Part shown: piece by piece, positions 21,663 to 30,400 of the stretch
Numbering within the stretch: position 1 is the stretch's first letter
Layout of the letters: the number at the start of each line of letters is the position of its first letter
Source: an uncultured Verrucomicrobia subdivision 3 bacterium
GTDB taxonomy: Bacteria > Verrucomicrobiota > Verrucomicrobiia > Limisphaerales > UBA11358
Direction of reading: 5' to 3'
NCBI GenBank assembly: GCA_903944085.1
Contig: CAJAQO010000189.1
Coordinates: forward strand, 1-33,199
Length of the DNA: 33,199 nt
Translations under genes and position numbers: made by a program
The notes under the pieces: model-generated
What the model saw: only the letters and a program-made list of their open reading frames with translations
The model's database searches: none
What the model was told of the DNA's origin: nothing

Positions 21663-23339
21663 TCAATGATTTGGTTTGTCCTTGTCCGAACCGCGATTGG
21701 AACCGCCGCCCGCGTTTTGCGGCTGGCTGGGCGCGGGAGCCGGTGGAGCCGGCGGCGGACTATAGCTGCGCGGCGCGGCCTCGACATGCGGCTGACTCGG
21801 GGCGACAAACTGATGCTGTTCCAACGGCGCGCTCACGACGGGCTTTTCAACACCGCGATTTTGCTGCCAGTCATTTTGCGAAACAGTGCGGCCCGTCACC
21901 GGAACGGGGTTGCTTGGCCGCATGGGCGGAACGGTGCCCGACGGCGGAGTCGTTGTCACCGGCTGCGCATGGCCAATCCCCGTCGCCGGCAGGTTGTTCG
22001 GTCGTTGCTGCCGATCGCCGGTTTGTCCAATGTTGTTCGGCGATGGGTTCCCATTCGGCACCACCGCCGAATTCAATGAGTGATTGGGCGTTTCCGGCCC
22101 GCGCGAGCTGGGGTGGTTGCCGGCTGGTTCCGCCGGCTGCGAACGCACCGGCGCGACTGGCCCACCGTTATGGTTCGGCTCCGGGCGCATGGCCGGCCCG
22201 TGACGAAGCTGGTCGTTGCCGCCGGAAAAACTCCGGCCACCATTATTCTCAACCGTTCCATGCAGAGCGGGCCGGTTGAAACCTTCCCCGCGCCAGCCTT
22301 GCCGGCCGGCGTTTGGCAGTTCACCGACGTGAACTGGCTCAATCTGACGGTGGGTCACACTGCTGATGCGCTCTACGCCAATGCCACGGTTCATCATCAC
22401 CCGACCGCTGGCATTGAAATCATTGAGCACCCGGGTTTGATGAAAAACCACGCTCGCGCGCGATGGCTCCAAGCAAAACGATCGCGGATGACGGTCACAG
22501 AAATGTTCCGGCGACACGAACATGAAATATCCGGCGTCCAGCCCAAAATCAAAATCAACGCCTACGCTCGCGCCGCGATAAAAAAATCCCGCGCCCGGAC
22601 GAAACACCGCAAACGGCGGCAGTGGTGCCCAACCGCAATATTCATCGCCGGAACGCCAGGTCACCCACGATGGCGCCCATTCGGTGTCCGGATACCAGCA
22701 CCAGCCCAACCGCGCATGGTGGAACCAGCGACCGTAGTGAAACGTCACGCCCCACGAATAATCCGAATCCCAATACCAGCCGCAGTCGGTATAAACCCAA
22801 TGGCCACGATCACAGTAGGGACGCCAGCCGGAATCATAAACCACCGCCGTCGGCCGCCAGCAGCGGCCATAGCCGTCAACCTCCACCCAGGAACCATAGG
22901 GCGTGAGCGTGTCGTTGAAATAATTGACGGTTACATCCGCAGCCGGCGGCGCGGTGTCCGGCACCGGCGAAGCCGGGCTTGTCATCACCGGAGCCGGCGT
23001 CAGGGTGCTGGCGTATAAAATTTTATCGCGTTCCATCATCGCATTGATCAGGTCAGAAGGAGCGCCTTCATCCTTCACAAAAAGAATTTTGTCCGCGTCC
23101 AAGTTGAATGCGCTTTGCGAATTGAGAATATAAGTTTTGATCGTGTCCGCATCCACGCCCGCCTGAACCATTTTGACCACTTCCGCCAGCGGGCTGCCCG
23201 GCACAATGTCAGCCGGCAACGCGCTGGCCGCCGTCGGCGGCGGAATGGGTTGCTCCTGTGCCTGGCTGACCGCTGCGGCGGCCGCAGCAATCGCCACGGC
23301 CAACGCAATTGATGTTTTGGTGTAAAAGCGAATTTTCAT
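21663..23339 (-). CDS. secreted DUF6600 aromatic-rich protein
   Basis: 558 aa. The signal peptide spans residues 1-28, with an Ala-rich core and cleavage near SQA-QEQ. Residues 48-110 form a helical region (SPLAEVVKMVQAGVDADTIK). About 140-290 is the DUF6600 domain, dense in Trp, Tyr and Gly: YGSWVEVDGYGRCWRP, GHWVYTDCGWYW, HYGRWFHHARLGWCWYPDTE, WAPSWVTWRSGDEYCGWAPL. Several cysteines (C160, C176, C186, C214, C235) could form disulfides outside the cytoplasm. The last 220 residues are rich in Pro, Asn, Gln and Gly and probably disordered. The function is unknown; the YxWGxW-like repeats suggest a surface or envelope protein. It is monocistronic, with its own promoter region (23340-23552) and a strong terminator. 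Confidence 0.83.
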   Translation of the reverse strand: MKIRFYTKTSIALAVAIAAAAAAVSQAQEQPIPPPTAASALPADIVPGSPLAEVVKMVQAGVDADTIKTYILNSQSAFNLDADKILFVKDEGAPSDLINAMMERDKILYASTLTPAPVMTSPASPVPDTAPPAADVTVNYFNDTLTPYGSWVEVDGYGRCWRPTAVVYDSGWRPYCDRGHWVYTDCGWYWDSDYSWGVTFHYGRWFHHARLGWCWYPDTEWAPSWVTWRSGDEYCGWAPLPPFAVFRPGAGFFYRGASVGVDFDFGLDAGYFMFVSPEHFCDRHPRSFCLEPSRASVVFHQTRVLNDFNASGRVMMNRGIGVERISSVTHRQIEPVHVGELPNAGRQGWRGEGFNRPALHGTVENNGGRSFSGGNDQLRHGPAMRPEPNHNGGPVAPVRSQPAEPAGNHPSSRGPETPNHSLNSAVVPNGNPSPNNIGQTGDRQQRPNNLPATGIGHAQPVTTTPPSGTVPPMRPSNPVPVTGRTVSQNDWQQNRGVEKPVVSAPLEQHQFVAPSQPHVEAAPRSYSPPPAPPAPAPSQPQNAGGGSNRGSDKDKPNH

Positions 23340-23390
23340 AAGATTTTTTTTAGTCTAACGGGCCATTCATCTAACAATTCATAGACTCGA

Positions 23391-23448
23391 AAGTTGCGTG
23401 CGCTGTTCACAACAAGATCGCACAATGCTAATTATCAATAAGTTGCGT
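23391..23448. repeat. direct repeat upstream of the DUF6600 gene
   Basis: AAGTTGCGT occurs at 23391-23399 and again at 23440-23448, 49 bp apart, in the AT-rich 213-bp interval in front of the DUF6600 gene. The spacing is not a whole number of helical turns by a clear margin. It may be a pair of regulator sites or chance. Confidence 0.25.
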
Positions 23449-23552
23449 ATTTCTCAAACCAGCCTTTTTTGCCCAGCCTGAACCAAGACAAACTGGTTTC
23501 AGTGCCATCACGCGTTCGGTCCACAGACGGCTTAGTCGAGATTTCCCGGCGG

Positions 23553-24548
23553 TCAAAACATTCCGCGCGGTGGATTCAGGATCGCCTCCGCCGCCTGTTG
23601 GACAGCGGTCACCAGTTCCTTTGGCTGCAAAACTTTCGCGTCGCCGCCCCAGCTCAACACCCAGCGCTGCACTTCGGCGAGGCTGGACAGCTTCATTTTC
23701 AATTCCGCCGCGCCGTTTTTCAAGTCACGAAGCACTTGCGACGGATGCCATTTTTTTTCGCGGATGTAATCGGCGGCGCGCGGCGTGAAGCGGATGACCA
23801 CGTCAAATTCGCCTTCGCCGGCGTGGACGCCAAAACTGTCGCGCAATCTTTTTTCCAGTGAAAATTTTTGCGTGCGCTCGAAATTTTTTCCGGTCGGCTT
23901 GACGGACTGAATCCGCGCCGGAACGAACGTGCGCAGATCTTTCCGCGCGTGGTCGTAGGCGAAGAGATACCACTCGCCGTTGATGTTCGCCAAATGATAT
24001 GCGTCCACGAGCCGCTTTTCCGCCGGTTGGCCGGGCTTGCGATAATGCAATTCCAACTGCTGTCGTTGGGCGACGGCCTTGGCGAGCGTGTCAAAAATTT
24101 CGAGATTGAGAATCGGCTCGGCGCGCGTGCGGAAGGAAATCGTCTGTTCAATGTCGGCAAGATTGAGCGAAATGGTATCGGGCAAAGCCTGCTCCATTTT
24201 TCTGATCGCGCTCAAGAGCGGTTTCTCAAAACTGGTTCCGCGATATTGTTGCAAGGCTTTTTCGGCGACGACGAGCGCGAAAATTTCGCCCTCGGTGATC
24301 TGCATCGTGGGAAAGCCGCTGACTTCGCCGTTGTAAAAATAACCGTTATTGGCCGGGGCAAATTCGATCGGCAGGTTCAGCCGGTCGCGCATGAACTCAA
24401 TGTCGCGGTGGATAGTCTTGGTGGAAACCTCAACCTCGCGCGCAAGCTTGCTGGCGTTGGGAAAACCGCCGGCCTGCAAGGCCTGGTGAATGCGCAACAT
24501 CCGCTCCAGCGGCGGACGCGAGTGCTGAATGGCAGGTTCAAGCTTCAT
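23553..24548 (-). CDS. WYL-domain transcriptional regulator
   Basis: 331 aa. The N-terminal winged helix-turn-helix (about 14-70) is of the YafY/HTH_11 type: RMLRIHQALQAGGFPNASKL, then AREVEVSTKTIHRDIEFMRD. The WYL domain (about 150-225) includes LELHYRKPG, GEWYLFAYDH (with the WYL triad) and RTFVPARIQSV. A C-terminal WCX domain (about 250-331) follows, with DVVIRFTPRAADYIREKKWH. WYL proteins respond to nucleic-acid or nucleotide ligands, and several control DNA-damage or anti-phage genes. No such target gene is adjacent, so this one is an orphan here. It is read toward the DUF6600 gene with a 213-bp gap and is preceded by the palindrome cluster. Confidence 0.92.
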   Translation of the reverse strand: MKLEPAIQHSRPPLERMLRIHQALQAGGFPNASKLAREVEVSTKTIHRDIEFMRDRLNLPIEFAPANNGYFYNGEVSGFPTMQITEGEIFALVVAEKALQQYRGTSFEKPLLSAIRKMEQALPDTISLNLADIEQTISFRTRAEPILNLEIFDTLAKAVAQRQQLELHYRKPGQPAEKRLVDAYHLANINGEWYLFAYDHARKDLRTFVPARIQSVKPTGKNFERTQKFSLEKRLRDSFGVHAGEGEFDVVIRFTPRAADYIREKKWHPSQVLRDLKNGAAELKMKLSSLAEVQRWVLSWGGDAKVLQPKELVTAVQQAAEAILNPPRGMF

Positions 24549-24563
24549 TTGCTTTTCATTAAA

Positions 24564-24688
24564 ACCCGGCTTCAGCCGGGTGCTTTTGGCGTTGAAGACT
24601 TTAACTGCTTCAGCGGTTTTTGCATGAAGAAACTGTTAAAACAGTTTTGCGCTTTGAACGGGTTTTGTCACCCGGCTAAAGCCGGGTG
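24564..24688. repeat. cluster of three palindromes (REP/BIME-like)
   Basis: Between the WYL gene and rho lie three hairpins. They are ACCCGGC-TTCA-GCCGGGT (24564-24581), AAACTGTT-AA-AACAGTTT (24630-24647) and CACCCGGCT-AA-AGCCGGGTG (24669-24688). The outer two share the word AGCCGGGTGCT in the same orientation and flank the AT-rich central one. None has a U-tract directly downstream on either strand, so they are not simple terminators. The layout resembles paired REP palindromes. Confidence 0.7.
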
Positions 24689-24696
24689 CTAATGCG

Positions 24697-24728
24697 AAAA
24701 ATAAAAAAACGACTGCGCTTCACGTCGC
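24697..24728 (-). terminator. weak possible terminator at the end of rho
   Basis: On the minus strand a short stem (CGAC / GTCG, possibly 5 bp) overlaps the rho stop codon and is followed by TTTTTTTATTTTT. The U-tract is strong but the stem is short. Confidence 0.35.
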
Positions 24729-25862
24729 CATCTTCGCCAGAAATTCGTCGTTGGTCTTGAATTTCTTGAGCGCGGCGGTGAGCGTTTCCATCGCTTCGAT
24801 GGGGTTCAAATCCACCATGGTGCGACGGAGCTTGCGGATGGCTTCGAGATTTTTCGCCGGAAAAAGTTTTTCCTCTTTGCGCGTGCCGGATTTCGGAATG
24901 TCAATCGCGGGATACAAACGGCGATCCGAAAGCTTGCGGTCCAAAATCAGCTCCATGTTGCCGGTGCCCTTGAATTCCTGGAAAATCAATTCATCCATGC
25001 GCGAACCGGTGTCCACCAGCGCAGTGGCGATGATGGTGAGCGAGCCGCCGTTTTCAATCTTGCGCGCGGAGGCGAACATCTTGCGCGGAATTTCCAGCGC
25101 GCGGGCGTCCACGCCGCCGGTCATCGTGCGGCCGCTGCCGCCGTGAACGCTGTTGTAGGCGCGGGCGATGCGCGTCAACGAATCCATCAGCACAAAAACG
25201 TCCTTGCCGGATTCAACAATGCGCCGGCAGCGCTCGATCATGAAACGCGACAAACGAACGTGCGTTTCCAGTTCCATGTCGTTCGAGGAGGCGACAACTT
25301 CGGCTTTCACCGAACGCTGAAAATCGGTGACTTCTTCCGGGCGTTCGTCAATCAGCAAAACCATCGCGTGAACTTCAGGATGGTTCGTGGTGATGGCGTT
25401 GCAGATTTGTTTGAGAATGGTGGTCTTGCCCGTGCGCGGCGGCGCGACGATGATGCCGCGCGTGCCTTTGCCAATCGGCGTGACGAGGTCAATCACGCGC
25501 GTCTCCAGCAAATCCGGCGTGGTCTCGAGCTGAAATTTTTCCACCGGGTCAATGCTCGTCAGGTTTTCAAAGCGCACCGCCTTGGTGTAATCCTGAAACA
25601 CCATGTCGTTGACCTTGTCCACGGTTTTCAGTTGCGGACTGGTGCCGCGATGCGGCGGCTGCGTCGCGCCCTCGACAAAGCTGCCTTCGCGCAGAAAGCT
25701 GCGGCGAATCGTGTCGGGCGTCACGAAGATGTCCGTGGGCTTGGGATGAAAATGGTTTTGCGCCGTGCGCAGAAAGCCGAAGCCTTTCTCGGAAATTTCG
25801 AGATAGCCCGCGCCGTAATTTGGATTGGGCGTTTTATCGCCGTTTGCTTGCGTTTCGCTCAT
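24720..25862 (-). CDS. rho: transcription termination factor Rho, short form
   Basis: 380 aa, about 40 shorter than E. coli Rho (419). The missing part is the N-terminal helical subdomain: the protein goes from a 17-residue Asn/Gly-rich start directly into the cold-shock RNA-binding fold (GYLEISEKGFGFLRTAQNHF, 19-38; TDIFVTPDTIRRSFLREGSF, 43-62). The RecA-type motor has Walker A APPRTGKTT (140-148; most Rho have APPKAGKT), the DERPEEVTDF catalytic block, VFVLMDSLTRIARAYN and the R-loop GGSGRTMTGGVD. The Q-loop/secondary RNA site region is intact (KGTGNMELILDRKLSDRRLYP). It should form the hexameric termination helicase. The start ATG at 25862 has no Shine-Dalgarno sequence. It may be autogenously regulated, but no leader is evident. 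Confidence 0.95.
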   Translation of the reverse strand: MSETQANGDKTPNPNYGAGYLEISEKGFGFLRTAQNHFHPKPTDIFVTPDTIRRSFLREGSFVEGATQPPHRGTSPQLKTVDKVNDMVFQDYTKAVRFENLTSIDPVEKFQLETTPDLLETRVIDLVTPIGKGTRGIIVAPPRTGKTTILKQICNAITTNHPEVHAMVLLIDERPEEVTDFQRSVKAEVVASSNDMELETHVRLSRFMIERCRRIVESGKDVFVLMDSLTRIARAYNSVHGGSGRTMTGGVDARALEIPRKMFASARKIENGGSLTIIATALVDTGSRMDELIFQEFKGTGNMELILDRKLSDRRLYPAIDIPKSGTRKEEKLFPAKNLEAIRKLRRTMVDLNPIEAMETLTAALKKFKTNDEFLAKMAT

Positions 25863-26021
25863 AACAATGTGTTGTGGCCGAAGGCTGAAACCCTTCCGAA
25901 AAATTGTTGGAAAAGTGAACTTTGGAAAACGTCCGCCGCCAGAAGCCGCAGACTTTGAACCTTCGACAGCTTCTAATTACGCATAAACGCCGTGAAACGC
26001 AACAACTATTTTTCGGCGGCC

Positions 26022-26060
26022 AAAACAAAAGGCGCGCAAATTCCGGAGAATTTGCGCGCC
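26022..26060 (-). terminator. rho-independent terminator after cysK
   Basis: A perfect 13-bp stem, GGCGCGCAAATTC (26031-26043) with GAATTTGCGCGCC (26048-26060), is closed on the minus strand by a TCCG (UNCG-type) tetraloop. TTTTGTTTTG follows. It lies 18 bp beyond the cysK stop. Confidence 0.92.
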
Positions 26061-26078
26061 GTGAAAATTGGCAATCCT

Positions 26079-27062
26079 TCAGCCGCCCACTTCCGCCTTC
26101 GCCTCGGCGGCGAGCGCGGTGCTTAAATAACGTTCGCCCGTCGAGCAGGCGATGGTGACGATGAGCTTGCCCTTGTTTTCCGGACGCTTGGCGATTTCGA
26201 TCGCGGCTGCGACATTCGCGCCGGTGGAAATGCCGACGAGCAAACCTTCTTCCTTCGCCAGTCGCCGCGCCATCGCAAACGCGTCGTCGTTGCTGACTTG
26301 AACGCATTCGACGATCTGCGAATTTCCCGCGCTGTCCTTCAAATGCAGATTTTGCGGAATGAAACCCGCGCCCGTGCCTTGGATCTTGTGCGGCCCGGGC
26401 TTGACCGGCTGGCCGGCCAGCGTCTGCGAAATCACCGGTGAATCTTTCGGTTCCACCGCGATGGCTTGGAACGAAGGCTTCTTCGGCCGGATGCCTTCGA
26501 CGCAGCCCGTGATCGTTCCGCCCGTGCCGACGGCCGCGACCAAAATATCAATCTTGCCGTCGGTGTCTTCCCACAATTCCACGGCCGTGGTCTTTTTGTG
26601 AATTTCCGGATTCGCCGGATTGTTGAACTGCTGCGGAATCCACGAGTTCGGCGTTTCCTTGGCCAGCGCTTCGGCGCGGGCAATCGCGCCTTTCATACCT
26701 TCCGCGCCAGGCGTCAAAACCAGCTTCGCGCCGAGCATTGCCAGCAGCGTGCGACGTTCCAGCGACATCGTTTCCGGCATCGTCAAAATAATTTTGTAGC
26801 CCTTCGCCGCCGCAACGAAAGCCAGCGCGATGCCGGTGTTGCCGCTGGTCGGCTCGATGATGACAGTGTCTTTTTTGAGAATGCCGCGCTTCTCGGCGTC
26901 CTCGATCATCGCCATGCCGATACGATCCTTGACGCTGCCGAGCGGATTGAAAAATTCGCACTTGAGCGCGATGGTGGCCGGCAGGCCGGCGGTAACTTTG
27001 TTCAGTTTGACCAGCGGCGTGCGGCCGACGGTTTCGACAATGTTGTTGTAAATACGTCCCAT
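26079..27062 (-). CDS. cysK: cysteine synthase (O-acetylserine sulfhydrylase)
   Basis: 327 aa. A fold-type II PLP enzyme that makes L-cysteine from O-acetylserine and sulfide. The PLP lysine is K45 in [11 protein letters not shown]. The substrate loop is [11 protein letters not shown] (70-80, with N75), the phosphate-binding glycine loop is VGTGGTITG (178-186), and the C-terminal serine contact is GISTGAN (277-283, S/T at 279-280). Length and motifs fit CysK better than the cystathionine beta-synthase or CysM branches, but CysK and CysM are hard to separate by eye. The gene is monocistronic, divergent from the CotH-type giant gene, and ends in a strong terminator. No cysE is adjacent. Confidence 0.94.
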   Translation of the reverse strand: MGRIYNNIVETVGRTPLVKLNKVTAGLPATIALKCEFFNPLGSVKDRIGMAMIEDAEKRGILKKDTVIIEPTSGNTGIALAFVAAAKGYKIILTMPETMSLERRTLLAMLGAKLVLTPGAEGMKGAIARAEALAKETPNSWIPQQFNNPANPEIHKKTTAVELWEDTDGKIDILVAAVGTGGTITGCVEGIRPKKPSFQAIAVEPKDSPVISQTLAGQPVKPGPHKIQGTGAGFIPQNLHLKDSAGNSQIVECVQVSNDDAFAMARRLAKEEGLLVGISTGANVAAAIEIAKRPENKGKLIVTIACSTGERYLSTALAAEAKAEVGG

Positions 27063-27416
27063 AATTTTATTTGATTGGTTGGTTTAGCTGCGCGTTCAGA
27101 AATTTCGGCGAAAAAAAATTGTTGGGCAAGTCTTTTAATTCATGCGCGCCCCCGATTGGCTATGCGATTCCGCCGCCAGCATACTTTCCAAGCCCGAATC
27201 AAGCGCGCGATTTTCCGGTGTCGGTGGCCATGTTTCGTTTTGCCAGTCTGCTCGGTTTCGGGAAGCGCAGCGTTCGTTCGTGCTCCGGCCGGCACTGCGG
27301 AAATCACGCGGCAACATTTCCGCCACAGACTGATTGCTCTGCCCGACATTTTCCCGAAACGCCGGCAAAATTTTGCATTGCGGAGCGGCGCAAAAGTGAG
27401 ACTATTTTTCGCTCTC
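27063..27416. other. divergent intergenic region, cysK and CotH protein
   Basis: 354 bp between two divergent starts. It must contain both promoters. I see no box pair good enough to call, no riboswitch-like conserved core (no S-box pattern upstream of cysK) and no direct repeats. The plus-strand frame of the downstream gene is open across it, but the encoded residues are Arg-rich and precede the signal peptide, so it is treated as non-coding. Confidence 0.6.
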
Positions 27417-30400
27417 ATGAAACTCATCTCAGCCGTTCTTATCGCCGTCCTCTTTGCGTTTCCGGTTCGCGCCCAGGTGCGCATCACCGAATTCATGGCG
27501 AGCAACACCAAAACGCTCACGGACGAAGACGGCGACAGTTCCGATTGGATTGAACTCCAAAACACGGCGACCAACGCTGTCAGCCTGCTGAACTGGGCGC
27601 TGACGGACAGCGCCGGCAATCCGGGCAAATGGCGTTTCCCCGCCACCAACATGCCGCCGAAGAGTTTTATGATCGTCTTCGCCGACGGCAAAGACCGCAC
27701 CACGCCGGGTGCCCCGCTGCACACCAATTTCAAGCTGAGTTCGGATGGCGAATATCTGGCGCTGTTTGCGCCTGACGGCACGGCGGCCACGGAAATCGCG
27801 CCGCAGTTCCCGCCGCAATTTCCCGATGTTTCTTATGGTATCGGGATGCAACTCACCACAACCACGCTGGTCACGACGAACGCGGCAATTCATTTTTGGA
27901 TTCCGACGAATTCCTCCGTTGACGCCACTTGGACACAGACGAATTTCAATGATGCAAGCTGGCAACTGGGAACCAACGGCATCGGCTATGAAACGGGCAT
28001 TGTGGATCCGCAGGAGGAATCGTTCGCGGCGAAAGTTCTGGCAACGCAGCCGGTGGCCTACTGGCGCTTGAACGAAACGAATGGGGTGACGGCGGTGAAT
28101 CTCGGCAGCGGCGGCGTGTCCGACGGCGGCGGTTACCTTGGCAGCGTGATTTTAGGCCAGGCCGGGCCGCGTCCGCCCCAGTTTCCCATGTTTGAGGCAT
28201 CCAACTCGGCACCGTATTTCAACGGGACGAATGCCTATGTCAACGGGCCGTATGAACTGGTGAATGATTTGCCGGCGTTCACCATCGCCGGCTGGATTTA
28301 TCCGACGGCGACGCAACCGGGCCGCACCGGCTTGTTCGGCCAGAACGACACGATGGAATTCGGGTTCAGCAGTTCGACACAGATTCAAATTTGGACGCCC
28401 GCCGGCTCGGTGTCCGCAACTTATCCCTACGCGAACAATACCTGGCATTACATCATGGCGGTCGGCGGCGGCGGCCAGCTCGTGCTTTATTTCGACGGAA
28501 TGCCGGTGAAAACCAATTCGCCGATCACGGCGTCAAATTTTGGCGAGTCGGAATATGATTTCAACATCGGCGGCGGCGGCGTGTTTGATCCGACCGGCAA
28601 TTATTTCAAGGGCCAGCTTGACGAGGTGGCCGTCTGGTTCCGAGCGCTGGCAACCACTGAAATCGCCGCGCTGCTCGCCACCAACGCCGAGCAGGTCAGC
28701 TACACGAATTACATCGCCACGGATGTGCGTTCGCAAATGTATGGCTCGAATGCGACGGTTTATGTCCGCATCCCGTTCACGGTGGCCGATCCGACCGTGT
28801 TCGACAATTTGCAACTGCTGATGCGCTATGACGACGGCTTTGCCGCGTATTTGAACGGGCATTTGATCGCGAGTTCGAACGCGCCAGCCATGCTGGCTTG
28901 GAATTCCACCGCGACGCAGCGGCATCTTGATCCGCAGGCGGTGCAATGGTCGGCGTTCGATGTCAGTGCGGCGCGACAATGGCTGCAAGCCGGCAACAAC
29001 CTGCTCGCAATTCAGGCGTTGAACATCGCCGCGACGAACACGGATTTTTTGATGCAGGCGCAACTGGTCAGCCAGAGCATCGCCGACACCGGCATCGGCT
29101 GGAGATTTTTCACCGGCCCGACGCCGGGCGCGCCCAACGGCACGAGCACAAATGATTTCGGCCCGATCATGTCCGGCGCGGCACATTCGCCCAATGTGCC
29201 GGCGGCGGGTGGCGCGCTCGGAGTCACGGCGCAAATCGTGCCGGGCTTCAACGCCATCACCAACGTCACGCTGCATTACCGCGTGATGTTCAATGCGGAA
29301 GTCTCCGCACCGATGAACCTGGTCAACACGAACGGCACCTGGGCCGGCACCATTCCTGGCGGCGTGGCGGCGGCGGGACAATTGCTTCGTTATTATGTCA
29401 CGGCGGCGGATTCCGCCGGCAACCTTTCGCGCTGGCCGATTTTTCCGGACGCCACCGGCTCCCAGCAATATTATGGCACGGTCGTGGCCGATCCCTCGGT
29501 GCAATCGCAATTGCCGGTCGCTTATCTGTTCATCCAGGACACCAACTCCGCCGACAATCAAACCGGCACGCAAGGCTCGCTGTTTTATCTGAACGAGCTT
29601 TACGACAACCTGACCATTTACGTTCACGGCCAATCTTCGGTCGGCTGGCCGAAAAAAAGCCACAACCTTGAATTTCCGAACGACCACCGGTTCCTTTACC
29701 AGCCGGGCGGCGGGCGCGAGGACAAGGTTATTTTCATGAGCAATTACGGTGACAAGGCGCGGATGCACACCACAATGACGTGGCAGGCGTGCGCGTTGTC
29801 CGGCGGCGTGAGCATGTTTTCGTTCCCGATCCGCATCCAGCTCAACAACGCGTTTTTTGGCATTGAGGACATGGTCGAGCACGGCGACGATTTGTGGCTC
29901 GACCGCATTGGCCGCGACGGCAACGGCGCGCTTTACAAAATGTATAACGAGATGAGCACCGCGTCCGGCAACGAAAAGAAAACGCGCACGGACGAAGATA
30001 CCAGCGACCTGACCGCGCTGATCACCAACTTGGATGAATCCTTGCCGCTGACGAACCGCGTGACTTACGCCTGGGACAATCTGGATCTGCCGCAGACGGC
30101 GAGTTATTTCGCCGACATGGCCATCGTGAGCAGCCAGGATCTCGGCCATAAAAATTATTATCTCTACCGCGACACCGAAGGCACCGGCGAATGGGCGATC
30201 ACGCCGTGGGACGTGGATTTGACGTGGGGCCGGAATTGGCTGGATGCCAGCGGCTATTTCACCGACACGATTTTCACCAACAACGTGCTGAATTTTTACA
30301 ACCTCACGCAGCAGAGCAAACCGGCGAACCGGCTGTTCGATTTGTTTTTTGCCAACGCCGATTTCCGACAGATGTATCTGCGCCGGCTGCGCACGTTGAT

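Noticed and set aside
20943-22079. 378-codon plus-strand frame across ruvC, the terminator and the DUF6600 gene
   Set aside because: It crosses a strong terminator and two well-supported genes on the other strand.
27075-27416. Longer start for the CotH-type protein
   Set aside because: The 114 extra residues are Arg-rich with no export signal; the ATG at 27417 begins a textbook signal peptide.
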